In this document: positions 10,976 to 22,815 of the stretch, piece after piece
How the letters are laid out: each line of letters opens with the position of its first letter
Numbering within the stretch: position 1 is the first letter of the stretch
Assembly: GCA_946122785.1 (NCBI GenBank)
Contig: CAMGYJ010000003.1
Location: forward strand, 27,173,811-27,237,810
Length of the DNA: 64,000 nucleotides
Origin: Linum tenue
Lineage: Eukaryota; Streptophyta; Magnoliopsida; Malpighiales; Linaceae
Direction of reading: 5' to 3'
The notes under the pieces: model-generated
The model's database searches: none
The model's input: only the letters and a program-made list of their open reading frames with translations
What the model was told of the DNA's origin: nothing
Made by a program: the position numbers and the translations under genes

Positions 10976-13227
10976 GTTTTGGTATCTAAACTTTATGAGA
11001 TTTTCGTACCTACAATTTTTTTAAATTTATATATTGGTCCAATGTTTAGATTTCACTTGAATCCATGAATCCAATCCACCAATCCTTTTGAATCAATCCA
11101 TGAATCCAATCCACCATAACAAAAAAAAAAAATGCAAATTTAGTTTGTACCATACAAGATGTTGTATCACTCAATTGTAGGAGAAGATTCGACCATTTTA
11201 TATTTTCTCATTACATGAAACATTAAATAAATGATAAAAGAGAGACGACTCTAAAATATTGAAAGAACGATTTTATAAACTCATTTAGTACATTTACGGG
11301 TACTAAACAAACTTCTACTAACTACATGTAACAAACTAGGCGACATCTACATAAGCAAGTGTCAATAAATTGCTATGGTGAGTATGAACGGGTCCATACA
11401 CGACTTACCAACAGTCTAGAGAATTAATAATTGAACCATGAACCACTAACTTTTTTAGCTTATTGTCGAGTACAATTAAAAATAAATATATATGGCTATT
11501 ACTTATTAGAAAGTAATCATTTTCCACTATGGGATTTGAAGGCTTGAAGTTTTAAACGAGTTCCAGTTTGTATTCATTTTGCTTCTCCCTAAAGGTTTTC
11601 CTTTTCACCCGAGCTAGAATTTTCAACAATAATACATGGAATGTCTGGCAAGGTATCTACATGTATCAAATAATAGTTTCCATTTTTCTATAAAAATTTA
11701 AATACTTATCATCTTAAATACATCATTATAAAGGAAGTAAGCCTTAATAGATCTTTAGATTTATAACCTAAATTTTTTTTTGGCACATAAGTCCTCAAAA
11801 TATTGATGAAATATTACATTTTAGAATCTAAATTTTTTGTGTACGACATTATGGTGCCTAAACTTTTGAAGTTCTACAAATATGTGTAATTAAAACATCA
11901 TCGAATAAAAAGGTATCCATACCCAACTCATACACATTTAGATTATGGAAGTAAATATTCATACCCTACCCAAACCCATCTACAAACTTTCGAACTCATA
12001 TATACGTCACTCATATCCTACCCATAATCAATGAGTCTACTTGAGTTTAGGTAAATATCATTTATTAGCCTAAATTTTCAAATTTTTTTAAATTGGATGC
12101 TGACTGAAATATATATCTTCTTAGTCAATATCATATTGTCAAGTCAATATTACTAACAAAACTGCTAATAAAAAATTAATTTTAGACTAATAATACTAAA
12201 CACAATATCGGACCACATAATACATGCTCATAGTCCATCTCCGCTATGCTACAAGGCGTGACATCGCCACCTAGTTGTTATCCACCATTAATGTATGGTA
12301 GACTTGGTGAGATTTTTGCCAATTCAAACTTCCGCTTCTCTCCTTAAATATCGGACCACATAATAAATGCTGGATACTTTTTTTGCTGCCGGATTATGTT
12401 TTGTTTTCGTTTCACAGTTGCTCGATCCCTAGCCTTCTTCCCCTTGTCTTTTCACAGACACAATGCTCAATAGTCAATAGCTTGTGATTTTTGTTCTCTT
12501 CCATCCCACAGCTTACATAATTAATGCTTTTTTATTTAGAAGCCACCGGCAGTGAGATTAGATTGCACAGACTCGCCAATGACCTGAGAGTAACTAAGCT
12601 ATGATTTGAAAGATCTGGAGGGGATTGCTACCCAAACCTAGAATTTTTTTTCTCGCTTCTGTAACCCAAAGGCCAAAGCCATTTGATTTGGTTCTCATTC
12701 GCGAACTGGGATCCCCGCCTTCAACTGTCGATTTTGGCCTCGATAGGGAACGAAATCCCACAATCTAGCGGAGCTTTAGTGCTTCACCCTCTTGCCCTCA
12801 TCTTCAAGACCCTTCCCTTTCGGTGATTTTTGTTTTCGGGCGCTCTAAACCTGAACTCCCTGTCCTTGCCGAATCGAACCATATCGAAGTGGTAACAGGT
12901 TTTCCTTTGCTTCTTTCTGTACCTTTGCTACCAAAGAATTGCAGAGGAAAATCAGAAGAAAAAGTAAATTAGATAGGGAAAAATCAGAGCAGCTTTTTGG
13001 TGGGAGCACACGGTACTGTACACTTTCCATACTTAGGATTTTTATGCTCTGTGGTTAATTTGTTTTCAGCTTCAAATCCCATTACTACTGCGTACACCGA
13101 CGGTGATTCTTTTACACATTTTCACTTATGCGGTTATGCGTCTAAACTTTAAGTCCCTCATGTACTTGGAATTCGTGGTTATCAATTGTTCAAGGACCGC
13201 AAGAGATGTTCAATGAGTATAATTTTA
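10976..13227. other. AT-rich intergenic DNA with a MITE trace
   Basis: No gene recognised. At about 12060-12190 the sequence resembles the small element at 57608-57948: both contain GTTAGTAATATTGACTTGAC or its complement within a longer similar stretch. It is therefore probably another decayed member of that MITE family. Confidence 0.4.
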
Positions 13228-13810
13228 AGATGAGACATTTCGTAGTGCACTAGATCGGATAAATGAAGATGATGTTCAACAAATTCAGCTCAAGTTGATT
13301 GGTAGTCGATCAAGTGGCAGGAGAGAGTATGATTTATCTTCGACTAATGAAATTGTTACACTAATTCTTGATGAAGCAAGAGAAGAAACATTTGGACCGG
13401 GTATTGTGGCATTCAGATTCTACGTATCATCATCAAAATGAGACAAATGGTGAAGGAGAGCAGACTATTTCATAGTGTGATTATTATATCTATCAAATTC
13501 AGACACGTGTTGGGGAGTCCAATTCATTATAATTTGGGAGAAATTATTTCATCAATATGTCTTAAACACATGCTTTGGGGGAAGCTGAGCGGTTAGATTG
13601 GATTCGCAACAATCAATCTAAATTGTTTGCTCATTATTTCTAAAAATTGACGGATGCATCTATGCGAGGAGATATATAGTTGAAATTTAGTGGAAAACAT
13701 ATCATTCTTTCTGCTGTAGCCCATGGCATAAATATGAAATTTTTTAAGATGCAACAGTAATTTGTCGATTCATAAATAATCCAGATTTGTTTATCACATA
13801 AGTTGATCGA
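13228..13810 (+). pseudogene. Helitron Rep/helicase N-terminal relic
   Basis: Broken plus-strand frames keep landmarks of the Helitron-like N-terminal domain. First comes SALDRINEDDVQQIQLKLIG, then GSRSSGRREYDLSSTNEI (family pattern: LLGSR..GR.YNLP...EIAALI). Further on are ERLDWIRNNQSKLFAHYF, then GKHIILSA, and finally VICRFINNPDLFIT (family: AICR.FG.PDLFIT). The order and spacing fit the rolling-circle transposase precursor of plant Helitrons. Several stop codons and frame changes show it is dead. The Rep HUH motif and the helicase proper are not visible, and I did not find TC/CTRR termini. Confidence 0.6.
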
Positions 13811-15000
13811 AGATTCAGTTCACGCTTGATGTGTACATACATTGTTCTATTTGTCTCATGTAGTTAATCATGGAATTGGGCTCTGTTGCGCCCAAGAGAA
13901 AACTGTATCTACATATTCCATACTGTGTATAACTTTACATTTGCTTTCTATAATTTATGTTAAGGCTCTAAATGAATGCCAAGCCCCTCACTATAGTACC
14001 CACAACAACTGGCTATACTTTTGCACTTTAGCTTTCTAATCCAGTATGGGCCACAAACTTTTCCCCTTTCAACCAAGGTTGTTAAACCTCTACTGGCCTG
14101 GTCCGATCATTTTTTTATTCCAAAATGGTCGAAAAAAATTCGTGAACTGACCATTAGAGAAGTTGAAAAACAGAGGGAAAAGAGAGGGAAGGAGGATGGT
14201 GGGTGGGTCATGTAATTTTTTTATTGGGAGGTGAGTTTCTAATAATTATATTTAAAGTAAATTTCATTTTAGTTATTAAACATTCAAATTATTTCATTGT
14301 TTGCATATATTTAGAAAATGTATAAAACAGCTCAAATAGGTTAGATGTCGAGTAGACTATTGAACCTTACATCATTTACTAGACTGACTCAATGACTTAA
14401 ATCGATTTGAGCATTCAACTGAACCCTACGAAAAGTACTTATTTGAATAGGAGGCTCTATAGGCATGGATTCATTTAATTAGTCATCAACCAAAAAATCA
14501 CAACCTGTCTTGAGATCAGTTTATCATTTTATCCAGCCAATGGGCTGGCTCACAACTTGTTATAAGAAAAGCATGGGAGGTGATTTGAAGGTGATTTGCA
14601 ATGAGTTATGATGACAACTCCTAACAAGGTTATCACTGTGACAATTCTATATCTACACTCTACATTACTTCTTTTTCTCATATTTTTAAAATAATGGTCA
14701 TGATTAGATTAAGGTTAGTTATGAAAATAAAAGATCAACTCATTTAACTACTACCTATATGTTTTATTTAAGACTTTCCATCTCCTTCCTCTCTACGATC
14801 GAACCCATCTCCTCCTCTCTCCTCCCTTTCCTTCTGCCCCAATCACTCCTTGCTCTCGTCCTTTCTTTTGCTTTCCCTAGCCACCGCTCACTCCCTCTTC
14901 CTCTCGAGATTTGTCATTACCTTATATTTATCATTGCCATGCAATGTGAATTATGCTTGTGAGAAGCTGCAGGTTTACAACATGGTTGAGCAGAAAAGAA
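13811..15000. other. Intergenic DNA, no gene seen
   Basis: Short open frames only, none with a recognisable product. The part beyond about 14.9 kb may belong to the 5' LTR of the Copia element that follows. Its left edge could not be placed because the matching 3' LTR is missing. Confidence 0.35.
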
Positions 15001-15318
15001 GAACAGGTCAAGCTTCCTTTCACTTGATTTGAACGACAGCTTACATGGAAACGACGGCGGTTTCATCCAAGCGTTATGCAACTCCACAGGATACAACGTC
15101 GTCGTACGACAGCTGCTTTGTTTAATAAGAGTAACGACAACCAACTTAATTAGTGACAAGTGGCATCATGTAATTAGTCTGTTTCATTGTTAGTTAGAAG
15201 TTACCATTAATGTATAGTGTTTATGGATTGATGGAGAAATATATACAAGTAGAAAGCCAGAGAAAGGCATTCAGCCGATTCTCCCAAACAAATCGTTGTC
15301 TTCATTTTCCCTCAAACC

Positions 15319-16074
15319 TAGGGGTGGGCAACGGGACGGGACGGGATACCCGTCCCGTTTAAAACGGGTACCCAATCCCATTTGAAAAGCAATCTCCATC
15401 CCATGTCCCAAACCCAGACGGGTTAACGGGTACCCATTACCCGTACGGGACGGATAACGGGTACCCATACTACCCGTAAATACCCGTACAATAGATACAT
15501 CTTTGTCTTTCACTTTGGATTTTAGATGTCTGCTCTGCCATTCATTATGTAATGCACAGCTGCATTGTTCACTAACCTAGAAGGTTTTCTCTCAAGGGGA
15601 GGTATATGCTGGTGAATAAAACCCTGTTTCAATGAAAAATAGATTGTCTACTTGGAGATGACGGGTGTCGTAATAAATACTAATCTTGGTGATGAACAAC
15701 AACAGCAGCAATTGATGAATTGCATATGAGCTCCACCACATTAGCAGTGCAAGGCCCTCGGCTCCTCAATCCCACTCCTGGCTTCTTTCATCTCCATAAT
15801 CACCAACCTCATCATCGTGTGATCATCTTATATATATACACTCTATGCTAAACTTTATGTATGTTGTCAATCCCTTTTGGACTAATGGGTATAACGGGTA
15901 CCCGTATTACCCAAACGGGTACTAACGGGTAACCCGCGGGTACCCAAAATAGCGATTCTTAATCCCAAATCCCATCCCGTAAAAAAAATTACGGGTATTT
16001 GGGTACCCGTAACCCGCAAAAAACGGGACGGGAATGGGTATACCCAAATACCCGTTTCCCGTTGTCCACCCCTA
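15319..16074. mobile_element. hAT MITE, 756 bp, inside the Copia 5' LTR
   Basis: The left end TAGGGGTGGGCAACGGGACG and the right end (reverse complement TAGGGGTGGACAACGGGAAA) are inverted repeats rich in ACGGGTACCC words. A perfect 8-bp target duplication, CTCAAACC, lies at 15311-15318 and 16075-16082. TIRs of the form TAGGGGTGGGCAA with 8-bp duplications are typical of a plant hAT group. No transposase is encoded. Removing the insert rejoins a continuous stretch that leads into a Copia primer-binding site. Confidence 0.88.
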
Positions 16075-16117
16075 CTCAAACCCTAGCAATTTTTGAAGCT
16101 AGGTTAATTCTTTCTTA

Positions 16118-16130
16118 TGGAATCAGAGCC
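16118..16130 (+). other. Copia primer-binding site
   Basis: TGGAATCAGAGCC matches the 3' end of initiator Met tRNA (TGGTATCAGAGC) with one change, as used by most plant Copia elements. It marks the 5' LTR edge just upstream. Confidence 0.65.
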
Positions 16131-16279
16131 TGGTTGGCTACACATTTGACACCAATTCCATTGATTCACTACCTTTTTCGCGTGCTGGAATAGACAAGGA
16201 GGTTGCTCCAACTCCTCGCTATGAAGATCCATACAGTAACCATTTTTGCTTAGCATAGAGCAACAATTCTTTTCTTCCA

Positions 16280-16691
16280 GTCATCGGCTTCAAGCTCAAC
16301 AATGACAACTACTTACTATGGAGTAAGTCAATGGAGGTGGCTCTCTGCACCAAAAACAAACTAGAATTTGACCTAGGTACGATTTCGGTCCCTGATCTCA
16401 CTGACCCATCTTACAGAACTTGCGATAGGGTTAATGGCAAGGTAGTTTGATGGATTCCTAATTCAATTTGAGAGGATATTGTTCCTAGTCTCCGCAACAT
16501 TAAAATTGCTTCTAAGACCTGGACTTTTCTTAGATCCAAGTTTAGTCAGGGTGATTCAGTCCGAATTGCAACCTACAGGAGAAAATTGATCTGATGGAGC
16601 AAGGAAATCAAACTGTTAGGCAGTATTACACTAATTTGAAGCTGCTATGGGACGAAAGTGATAACTATTTATCCATTCCTTACTGTGATTG
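16280..16691 (+). pseudogene. Copia gag, first part
   Basis: Plus-strand frames read GFKLNNDNYLLWSKSMEVAL, then NKLEFDLGTISVPDLTDPSY and WIPNSI, the usual opening of plant Copia Gag (the N..NY..W...M...L pattern of the UBN2/DUF4219 families). Further on comes QYYTNLKLLWDESDNY. At least two stop codons and a frame change interrupt it. The frame is cut by the insertion of the next LTR element and resumes at 19174. Confidence 0.75.
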
Positions 16692-16876
16692 TGATGGAAA
16701 CATTTATCTTGCATATTTAGTCATTTATCTATTATTACTTGGTAAACATTGTTTTGGGGGAATTATTGGTGGTTTAGTTGTTTGGGGTAGCAATCGGTAC
16801 TTAGCGGATTATATAAATACTTAGCTAGTGGGTTCTAATACCACTAAGCAGAGTATTAAACCTAATTACATCTCAA

Positions 16877-16908
16877 TCTCTCTCTCTCTCTCTCCCCCCC
16901 CCCCCCTT
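16877..16908 (+). repeat. (CT)n(C)n microsatellite in the 5' LTR
   Basis: A run of CT dinucleotides followed by a C tract. The same place in the 3' LTR is much shorter, so the tract grew after insertion. Confidence 0.8.
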
Positions 16909-17115
16909 TCACCCTAGACGAACCTTTCCTTCCCTTCTCCCTAGCTGCGGCTCTTTCACCATTCCTCTAAATCCCTAGCTTCAATTGGGAGATCAATCCC
17001 TAGTTGATCCCCTAAATTCCTATCTCTAGGTAGAACCAAATCCTTGGTTCTATCATATTGGTATCAGAGCCTCAACGAATCTGTCACGACTCTCGCTGAC
17101 TCAATATCGCAATCC

Positions 17116-18689
17116 ATGGTGCAGACAAAATCAATGACCGCGGCGGAGAAGGCTGCTTCCCAAGAGAAGGCTGCCCAAGGCAAGACCTCCGGGTCGCCCG
17201 TAGATGGCGCCCTCGAAGACCTCACTGACACAGAGGTGCTGCGTCGCAAGGTCGATAAGATGGAGGTGACAATGGGCGACCTGGAAGCGCAGACCGCGAG
17301 CCTGCGTACTGGTCAGGACGTGCTGACCCTGGAGGTCCGGGCCATTCGCGAGATGTTGGAGCAGCTGGCTCACGACAAGGCTAAGACGACCACCGCGGCA
17401 CCGGCGGCCGCGCCGGGACCCACTCCGGGGCTCGGCGTTGACGGTCCCACGTTTGATGCCAGCGTTGGGAATGGCCGAGGATGGCGGGGCTGGGCGTGGA
17501 CAGCAAGGATCGGGGCAGGCAGTCGTAGTGACGACGGTTAACCTGGAACAGAGTGAGCATGCGGGCCACGTCTCTTTTGGGCCTCCTCAAGGCACCGGGC
17601 TGCTGCCGACTACTACGGCCCTGGATCTGGCGGCCATACGCGGCAAAGCAAATGCCCCACGGAACCGGGCTTGGGCGACACTGGGGCCTCGAATCGAACC
17701 AGTCCAAGCGGTCCTGGTCGGGTTGGGTCGACCAATAAACCACCCGATCATTAGTTGGTCGCCTTGGATGGTAAGGGTTCGACGCGCGGGGGTGGCTACA
17801 AGGGGATGAGCGGTGTTTCCTCGACTCCTTTCGGGCCTTCTCGTGGAATGGACCAGCCTTCGGGCAAGCCATGGGAGACTGCACGGGGACTGCTGGATGG
17901 TTCTGAGTACTTTCTCGGTGGACATGATGCGGAGGACGAGGCCTGGTGGTATGGGCCGCCACTGTCGGCTTTTCACGGCTTGTATAGCGGACCATCGGGC
18001 ATGGGCAGGTATGGTGGGAATTATCGAGGTTATGAGGGTGATGATGGGCTTGTGTTCAGGGCTAAACCACCTACCATTGAGTTCCCTAAATTCATTGGTC
18101 AGGAGGATGCATGATTGTGGTTGTATGCAGCTGACAAGTGGTTCCATAATCACCCCACCAGGAGGAGAGAAAGGCGTATCTGGCATCTTTCTATCTGGAT
18201 GTGGATGCTCTACAGTGGTGGGAATGGTTGGAGAGGTCCTACGTTCAGCAGGGCACCTTGATCACTTGGCAGGGGTTCAAGGACGAGCTTCGTTACCAGT
18301 TTGGTAAATCAGAGGGCTGGGCTCCAAAGCAGTTGGCTAACTCCTTGAAAGCTGCTTTTCGTCTTGCACGTCACAAAGAGGAAGAGATATCCAACTGGCG
18401 AAGCACCATTGGCCGATTTCAGAGGCCGAGTGGCGGCGAAAGCACGTTCGCTGGTAGTGGCGGGAGCGGTCAGGCCGGCGCAAGTGGCGGGGCGGCCACG
18501 TTTGCAAGTAACGAGGTCGGGGCGACGGCTCGGCCAGGACCCCGAGGTCCACCTAAGGGCATCGTTCGACTATCCCAAGGGGAGATCAATCAGAAGTGTA
18601 GGGAAGCCAAATGCTTCAACTGCAATGAGCGATTCACGACGGGCCACAAGTGTGCGCAGCCGAAGATGATGATGTTCATCTGCCGCTAG
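17116..18689 (+). pseudogene. Ty3/gypsy-type gag relic of the 2.5-kb element
   Basis: The first ATG after the primer-binding site (17116) opens a frame with a coiled-coil-like stretch (LRRKVDKMEVTMGDLEAQ) and an Ala/Pro linker. Across frame changes the capsid-type core follows: PPTIEFPKFIGQEDA, a TGA, then LWLYAADKWFHNH, LDVDALQWWEWLERSYVQQG and WQGFKDELRYQFG (18000-18330). At the end is a zinc-knuckle-like CREAKCFNCNERFTTGHKC (about 18595-18655), spaced like the Ty3 Gag C-terminus. The stretch between capsid and knuckle is shorter than usual, suggesting an internal deletion. At least two frameshifts and one stop make it non-coding now. The opposite strand has long open frames, which I take to be shadows caused by the GC-rich composition. 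Confidence 0.75.
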
Positions 18690-19173
18690 GAAGATGATGC
18701 CGAGGAGGAGGCGGCCGGGTTCGAGTGGGTGGCGGATCCTAAGGACGAATGCAGGTGATCGCGAACTCAACCTTGAGGTCAAGGTTGTTCGTAAGGAGGT
18801 GGGGATGATGGAAACATTTATTTTGCATATTTAGTCATTTATCGATTATTACTTGGTAAATATTTTTTTGGGGGAATTATTGGTGGTTTAGTTGTTTGGG
18901 TAGCATTCGGTAATTGGCAGATTATATAAATACTTAGCTAGTGGGTTCTAATACCACTAAGCAGAATATTAAATCTAATTGCGTCTCACACTCTCTCTCT
19001 CCCTTCACCCTAGCCGAACCTTTCCTTCCCTTCTCCCTATCTGCTGTAGCAGCTCTTCTCTAATTCTTTCCCCATTCCTCTAAATCCCTAGCTTCAATTG
19101 GGAGATCAATCCCTAGTTGATCCCCTAAATTCCTATCTCTAGGTAGAACCAAATCCTTGGTTCTATCAGATTG

Positions 19174-19998
19174 TGCATCCAAGACCTATGAGAGAGTAAT
19201 GAAGTACCAGGAACGTGCTAGGGTTATACGTTTTTTGTTGGGTATGAATGAAAAGTATCAGCAGTTAAAGACCCAAATGTTAATGCTTGATCCTCTGCCA
19301 AATATGTGTCTACAAATCTGTAGTCTAGCTTGAAAGACAACTTAATGGTGCAGCAGCTAATGCAGGCAAATCTGAAGAAGCAATTGCTTTGGAAACTGCT
19401 TTTGCTGCCTCTAGAAACCAACCTGGGCCATTCATAGACAAGGTACCCAAATAAAACCAGCAGGAAAGTGGCCTTTTTTTCCCCTTTCTATAAGAAGGAT
19501 AACCATGTTTTCCAGGATTGATAGAAGCTTAAAAGAAAGAACAGAGAAGGAGGAGGAGGAAGCAAACCTTTTGTTGGTTCTGTGGATGTTGTTACTCGAG
19601 AAAAGGGTGCAAGGCAGTTCATCTCAGCCACCATCTCCATCCTCTCATGCTAATTATGTTGTTAATAGAAGCTCTGGCATGACAGGTATTACTGTGTTCT
19701 CTGCTTATGATAACAACCCTTTTGCTAATGCTTAGGTCTTGGATACTGGTTCAAGTGATCATAGAGTTTGCTCTATTGCTCTTTTTCTTATATGTAGAGA
19801 AGTTAAGAATATGTCTGTTACTTTACCAAATGCCCAGCGGACTTCAGTTACGCACATTGGTGTTGTTAAATTACCAGGTGGTCTCTTCCTCACTAATGTC
19901 ATATTAGTTCCTTCCTTTAGCTACAACCTCATTTATGTTAGGCAGCTCACCAGAAACTCACCCATCTCACTTCTTTTTCAATCCGACTTCTATTGTGT
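19174..19998 (+). pseudogene. Copia gag continuation and aspartic protease
   Basis: Just after the nested element the frame resumes with CASKTYERVMKYQERARVIR and FLLGMNEKYQQLKTQMLMLD, matching the LL.GL...Y...R.QIL.M.PLP pattern of plant Copia Gag. At 19733-19998 the protease follows with LDTGSSDHRVCS (Copia catalytic D-T/S-G-A-S-x-H) and LPGGLFLTNVILVPSFSYNL, which fits the H..GTV.L...L...LYVP.F..NL pattern. The reading frame is then cut by the 6-kb element at 19999. Stop codons occur between the two domains. Confidence 0.75.
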
Positions 19999-21419
19999 TG
20001 ATAGACCATTATTTACACATGTTTTTACCCTCGTTCTTACACCGTTTGAGGTGTTGATTCTCGTGTTTTAGGCCGATTTCACGCTAGGTTGTGCTTGCTT
20101 GTGATATTTCAGGTCCTAGTACGTGAATGGAGGCTTGGGAGCGAGTCTGGGGTCGATTGGACGAAGATCGGACGAATGGCGAGATTTCAAGGAAGCTGCA
20201 CGGGCAGACCATGGAATGGCACGGCCGTGCGAAGTACAATCCAGGCCGTGCGGAATTCTGCGAGAGCATGCATGGGCAGGCCAGAATTCTCACACGGCCG
20301 TGCCATTGAGCACCCTGGCCGTGTGATTTCTGCCGAGGCCGAGCACGGGCAGGCTGGATTCCTCACACGGCCGTGCAACCCTGGCCGTGTGAGATGGCTG
20401 AAGGTTGATTAATTGATACGCTGCATTTTGAGCCACACGGCCAAGTGGGTGATCTGCACGGCCGTGCGGCCTGGCCGTGCGAGTCGGGAAATCCTGATTT
20501 TAGAGCCTATTCCGAGCCAAAAGGGGGAGAATCGTGTTTTCAGAGCAAAAACAGAGCCCTAGAGAGAGAAAGTACGAAGAACACATCCTAGAAGCTATCT
20601 TAGAGTTGGATTTCATCGAATCGAGCTTGGAGATCGTCATAGGAGTGAAAATCATCGTCCCGGAGCAGATTTTCCTCATCGTTATGAGTATGACTAATCC
20701 GATTACTGTTTTCTCTTCTCTCTCTATAGAGTAGAACCCTTCTCTCACTTGGGTATGAAGAACCCTAGTTCCTTGTGTTAGGGATTTGATTGTAATGACT
20801 TGGGATGATATTACTGTTTGATTTTAATCGAATGACGCATGTTTATTGAATTGATTGGAGTCTGATCAGCTGTTCTCAATTTCTGCTGCAACCTGAGATA
20901 GATAGAATCTGATTAGGTTGTTAGAGCCTCTTCATTCGATAGTAGGAGATTGGCTATACGAGAGTTAGCCAGTTTACTGCTTTGTACTGGAATTCAATTC
21001 CAGTAGTGGAGTTCTGTGTTCATAGCCTCAGCTTTCTATCCCGGTGAAGACTAGTCGTCTGCCGGGTAGTTAGACTGAGAGGGCTTGGTCAGCTTAAGAG
21101 GTTCCAAGCTATTGTCGGATCTTCCGCAGTCTAATCAACAGTAAATCAACCCAGGGAATTACAATTGAACCTAACTAAGGGGCAAGGGGGACTCAATCCC
21201 GAGTGACTCTTTCTTGACTTTGAAAACCGAACAATTTACTGCTTTCTTGTTGCTTTTGCTTTTAAACAACAATCACTCGAATTAGTTTGCTAGATAATAG
21301 AGAATCACGGAGTAAGCAGTAGATCTAGACCCCGGGTTGATAATTGAACTTGCCTGTTACTGCATTCCCGGACTGCGATTACACTTGGTCGCAGTTTGGT
21401 GTTGTGTTTTGGCGTGTCA
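19999..21419 (+). repeat. 5' LTR of the 6-kb element
   Basis: TG...CA ends, 1421 bp. It carries the palindromic word cluster at 20199-20490 and then GAGCCCTAGAGAGAGAAAG, which resembles a transcript leader. The latter part, from CACTTGGGTATGAAGAACCC to CCCGGGTTGATAATTGAAC, is related to the LTR pieces at 52155-52841 and 55280-56128. Confidence 0.92.
20199..20490 (+). promoter_or_regulatory. Cluster of CACGGCCGTG palindromes in U3
   Basis: The 10-bp perfect palindrome CACGGCCGTG occurs at 20220, 20293, 20366 and 20457, with half-site variants (CAGGCCGTGC, CTGGCCGTGT, CACGGGCAG) between them. Spacings are 73, 73 and 91 bp. The same cluster sits in the 3' LTR at 24744-25035. It lies upstream of the likely transcription start, where enhancer or silencing elements would act. 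Its function is unknown. Confidence 0.7.
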
Positions 21420-21425
21420 AGTTTT

Positions 21426-21442
21426 TGGCGCCGTTGCCGGGG
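21426..21442 (+). other. Primer-binding site, tRNA-Asp type
   Basis: TGGCGCCGTTGCCGGGG starts six bases after the 5' LTR end and matches the complement of the tRNA-Asp 3' end used by Athila/Tat-group gypsy elements. Confidence 0.8.
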
Positions 21443-21558
21443 AACCTCTAGGTTATTGGGGAAACGTGAGAATTTGTTACTCTAGTTTTTTTCTTCTTTT
21501 CTTTTCCACCCTTGCTTTTCACTTGGGTGTTATGTTTTTGTTGGTGCAGCTCTGAAAC

Positions 21559-22779
21559 ATGGATCCTCATGGCTTCTCCAACCATTGGGGGTATCAACCG
21601 CCATCCGTGTGGTATTACCCCGAGACTTCCTGGAGCAATCAAGGAGGAGAAGACTATGGATTCGGATGTCAGTACCAACCCCCCTACTATGGAGAACAAC
21701 CAAACCCTTGGGAACCTCAAGAACAATATCCTTTTCAAGAAGAGTTCCTGCCACAACCAGAGGGGCCATCTGAGTTGGTGTTAGGCACGGAGGCCTTCGC
21801 GGGCCACTCTGCAGAGCCATGCTACACTGCACTGGAAGACCCAAACAAACAATTAAGGCTTCTCGTGGAGCAGTTTGTTCGAGACACTGAGAGAGCATGC
21901 TCCAAGATGGATCTTCAAATCCAAGCCCTTGCCTCTTCCGATCCCTCATTTCTCCATGACATGGAGCAGACTGTTTAGTGCTCAGCGAAGCAAACAGAGT
22001 GGGTGAAGCAAGTTTTCTCACATCCTGCTCAAGATCACCTTTCTACTACTATGCTAGAAGAGATGGAGTATGACAAGGGCAACGGGGGCATTGAGGAGCC
22101 TACATAATTTATCATAGAGAACTCCCATGATGATCATGATCAGGAAAGTCCTCTGGTGGCAGATCACACCGTTCCTCATTTATGCTGTAGCATGCTGGGC
22201 CTGTGCGAGGAGAGGCAAGATGATCCCATTGAAGAAATTGCTTGGCGACTTGCTCTCCAATCTGTTCTGGAAGAAGAAGAGCGAGCAAGGATGAGGAAGG
22301 AAGTTGTGGAGGATGAGGAAGGAAGTAAAGAAGAGGTAGTTCTTGATCTTTTCCAAGGGGAGAGACCACATTTTGAAGAAGGAAGGGGGGTTGTGGAGGC
22401 AATTGGCGTCCAGGTTGAGGATGAAGTTGAGGTGGAAGAGGCTTGCACCGGGCCTATGTTACATTTGATCTCTCCACCAAACTTCGAGGAGCTGCTTGGC
22501 AAGGACCCATTTGCAGTGTCTCTTTGCCCAACTAAGACCACATCAACATCAATCCCTCTTGGTGGATACGATGGTGGTCAATCGAATATATCTTATCTGG
22601 TTTGGGGCAATGAGACAAGAGCATATGCGAATGAGAGGTATCGTGAGTGGAGACTTCATCTTCCTCAAGGTCACGAGCCGTCTTCATCACCTATCACTTC
22701 ACTTGCTTGTGACTTGAGACTCCACATTATCGACGAGAACCTCAACTTCAAGGAGGTTTTGGGGTGGACCGAAACTTAG
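21559..22779 (+). pseudogene. Acidic, Gln/Glu-rich ORF of the 6-kb element, two in-frame stops
   Basis: One continuous reading frame starts at an ATG 117 bp after the primer-binding site and runs about 407 codons. It is broken by TAG (21976) and TAA (22105). The N-terminal part is rich in Pro, Tyr and Gln (GYQPPSVWYYPETSW). The middle has a Gag-like helical stretch (LRLLVEQFVRDTERACSKMD). The C-terminal part is strongly acidic (EEEERARMRKEVVEDEE). There is no zinc knuckle, protease or RT motif. Such frames occur in the pol-less relatives of Athila/Tat elements and may be a remodelled gag. The product is unknown, and whether the stops are suppressed or inactivating cannot be told. Confidence 0.5.
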
Positions 22780-22815
22780 GAGCCACCGTCTGGCTAAGAC
22801 GTAAAAGAAGCGCTC

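Larger units (their letters stand above)
16692..19168 (+). mobile_element. Gag-only LTR retrotransposon (Ty3/gypsy type), 2477 bp
   Basis: The 5' LTR (16692-17055, 364 bp) and 3' LTR (18806-19168, 363 bp) both start TGATGGAAAC and end TTCTATCA. The target duplication GATTG lies at 16687-16691 and 19169-19173, inside Copia gag. The primer-binding site TGGTATCAGAGC (17059-17070) fits initiator Met tRNA. A purine tract, AAGGAGGTGGGGA, precedes the 3' LTR. The interior codes only for a Gag relic. Protease, RT, RNase H and integrase are absent, so it depended on another element in trans. Confidence 0.9.

Noticed and set aside
14075..14620. Second copy of the 63.3-kb hAT MITE
   Set aside because: CAAGGTTGTTAAACC at about 14077 resembles the TIR, but no matching right end or 8-bp duplication could be found.
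17381..18186. Long minus-strand frames opposite the gag relic
   Set aside because: GC-rich codon shadow of the plus-strand gag; no motif or start context, and the plus strand explains the sequence.
20199..20490. CRISPR-like array
   Set aside because: Spaced palindromes, but in a plant LTR, with repeats of 10 bp and no spacers of constant length or cas genes.
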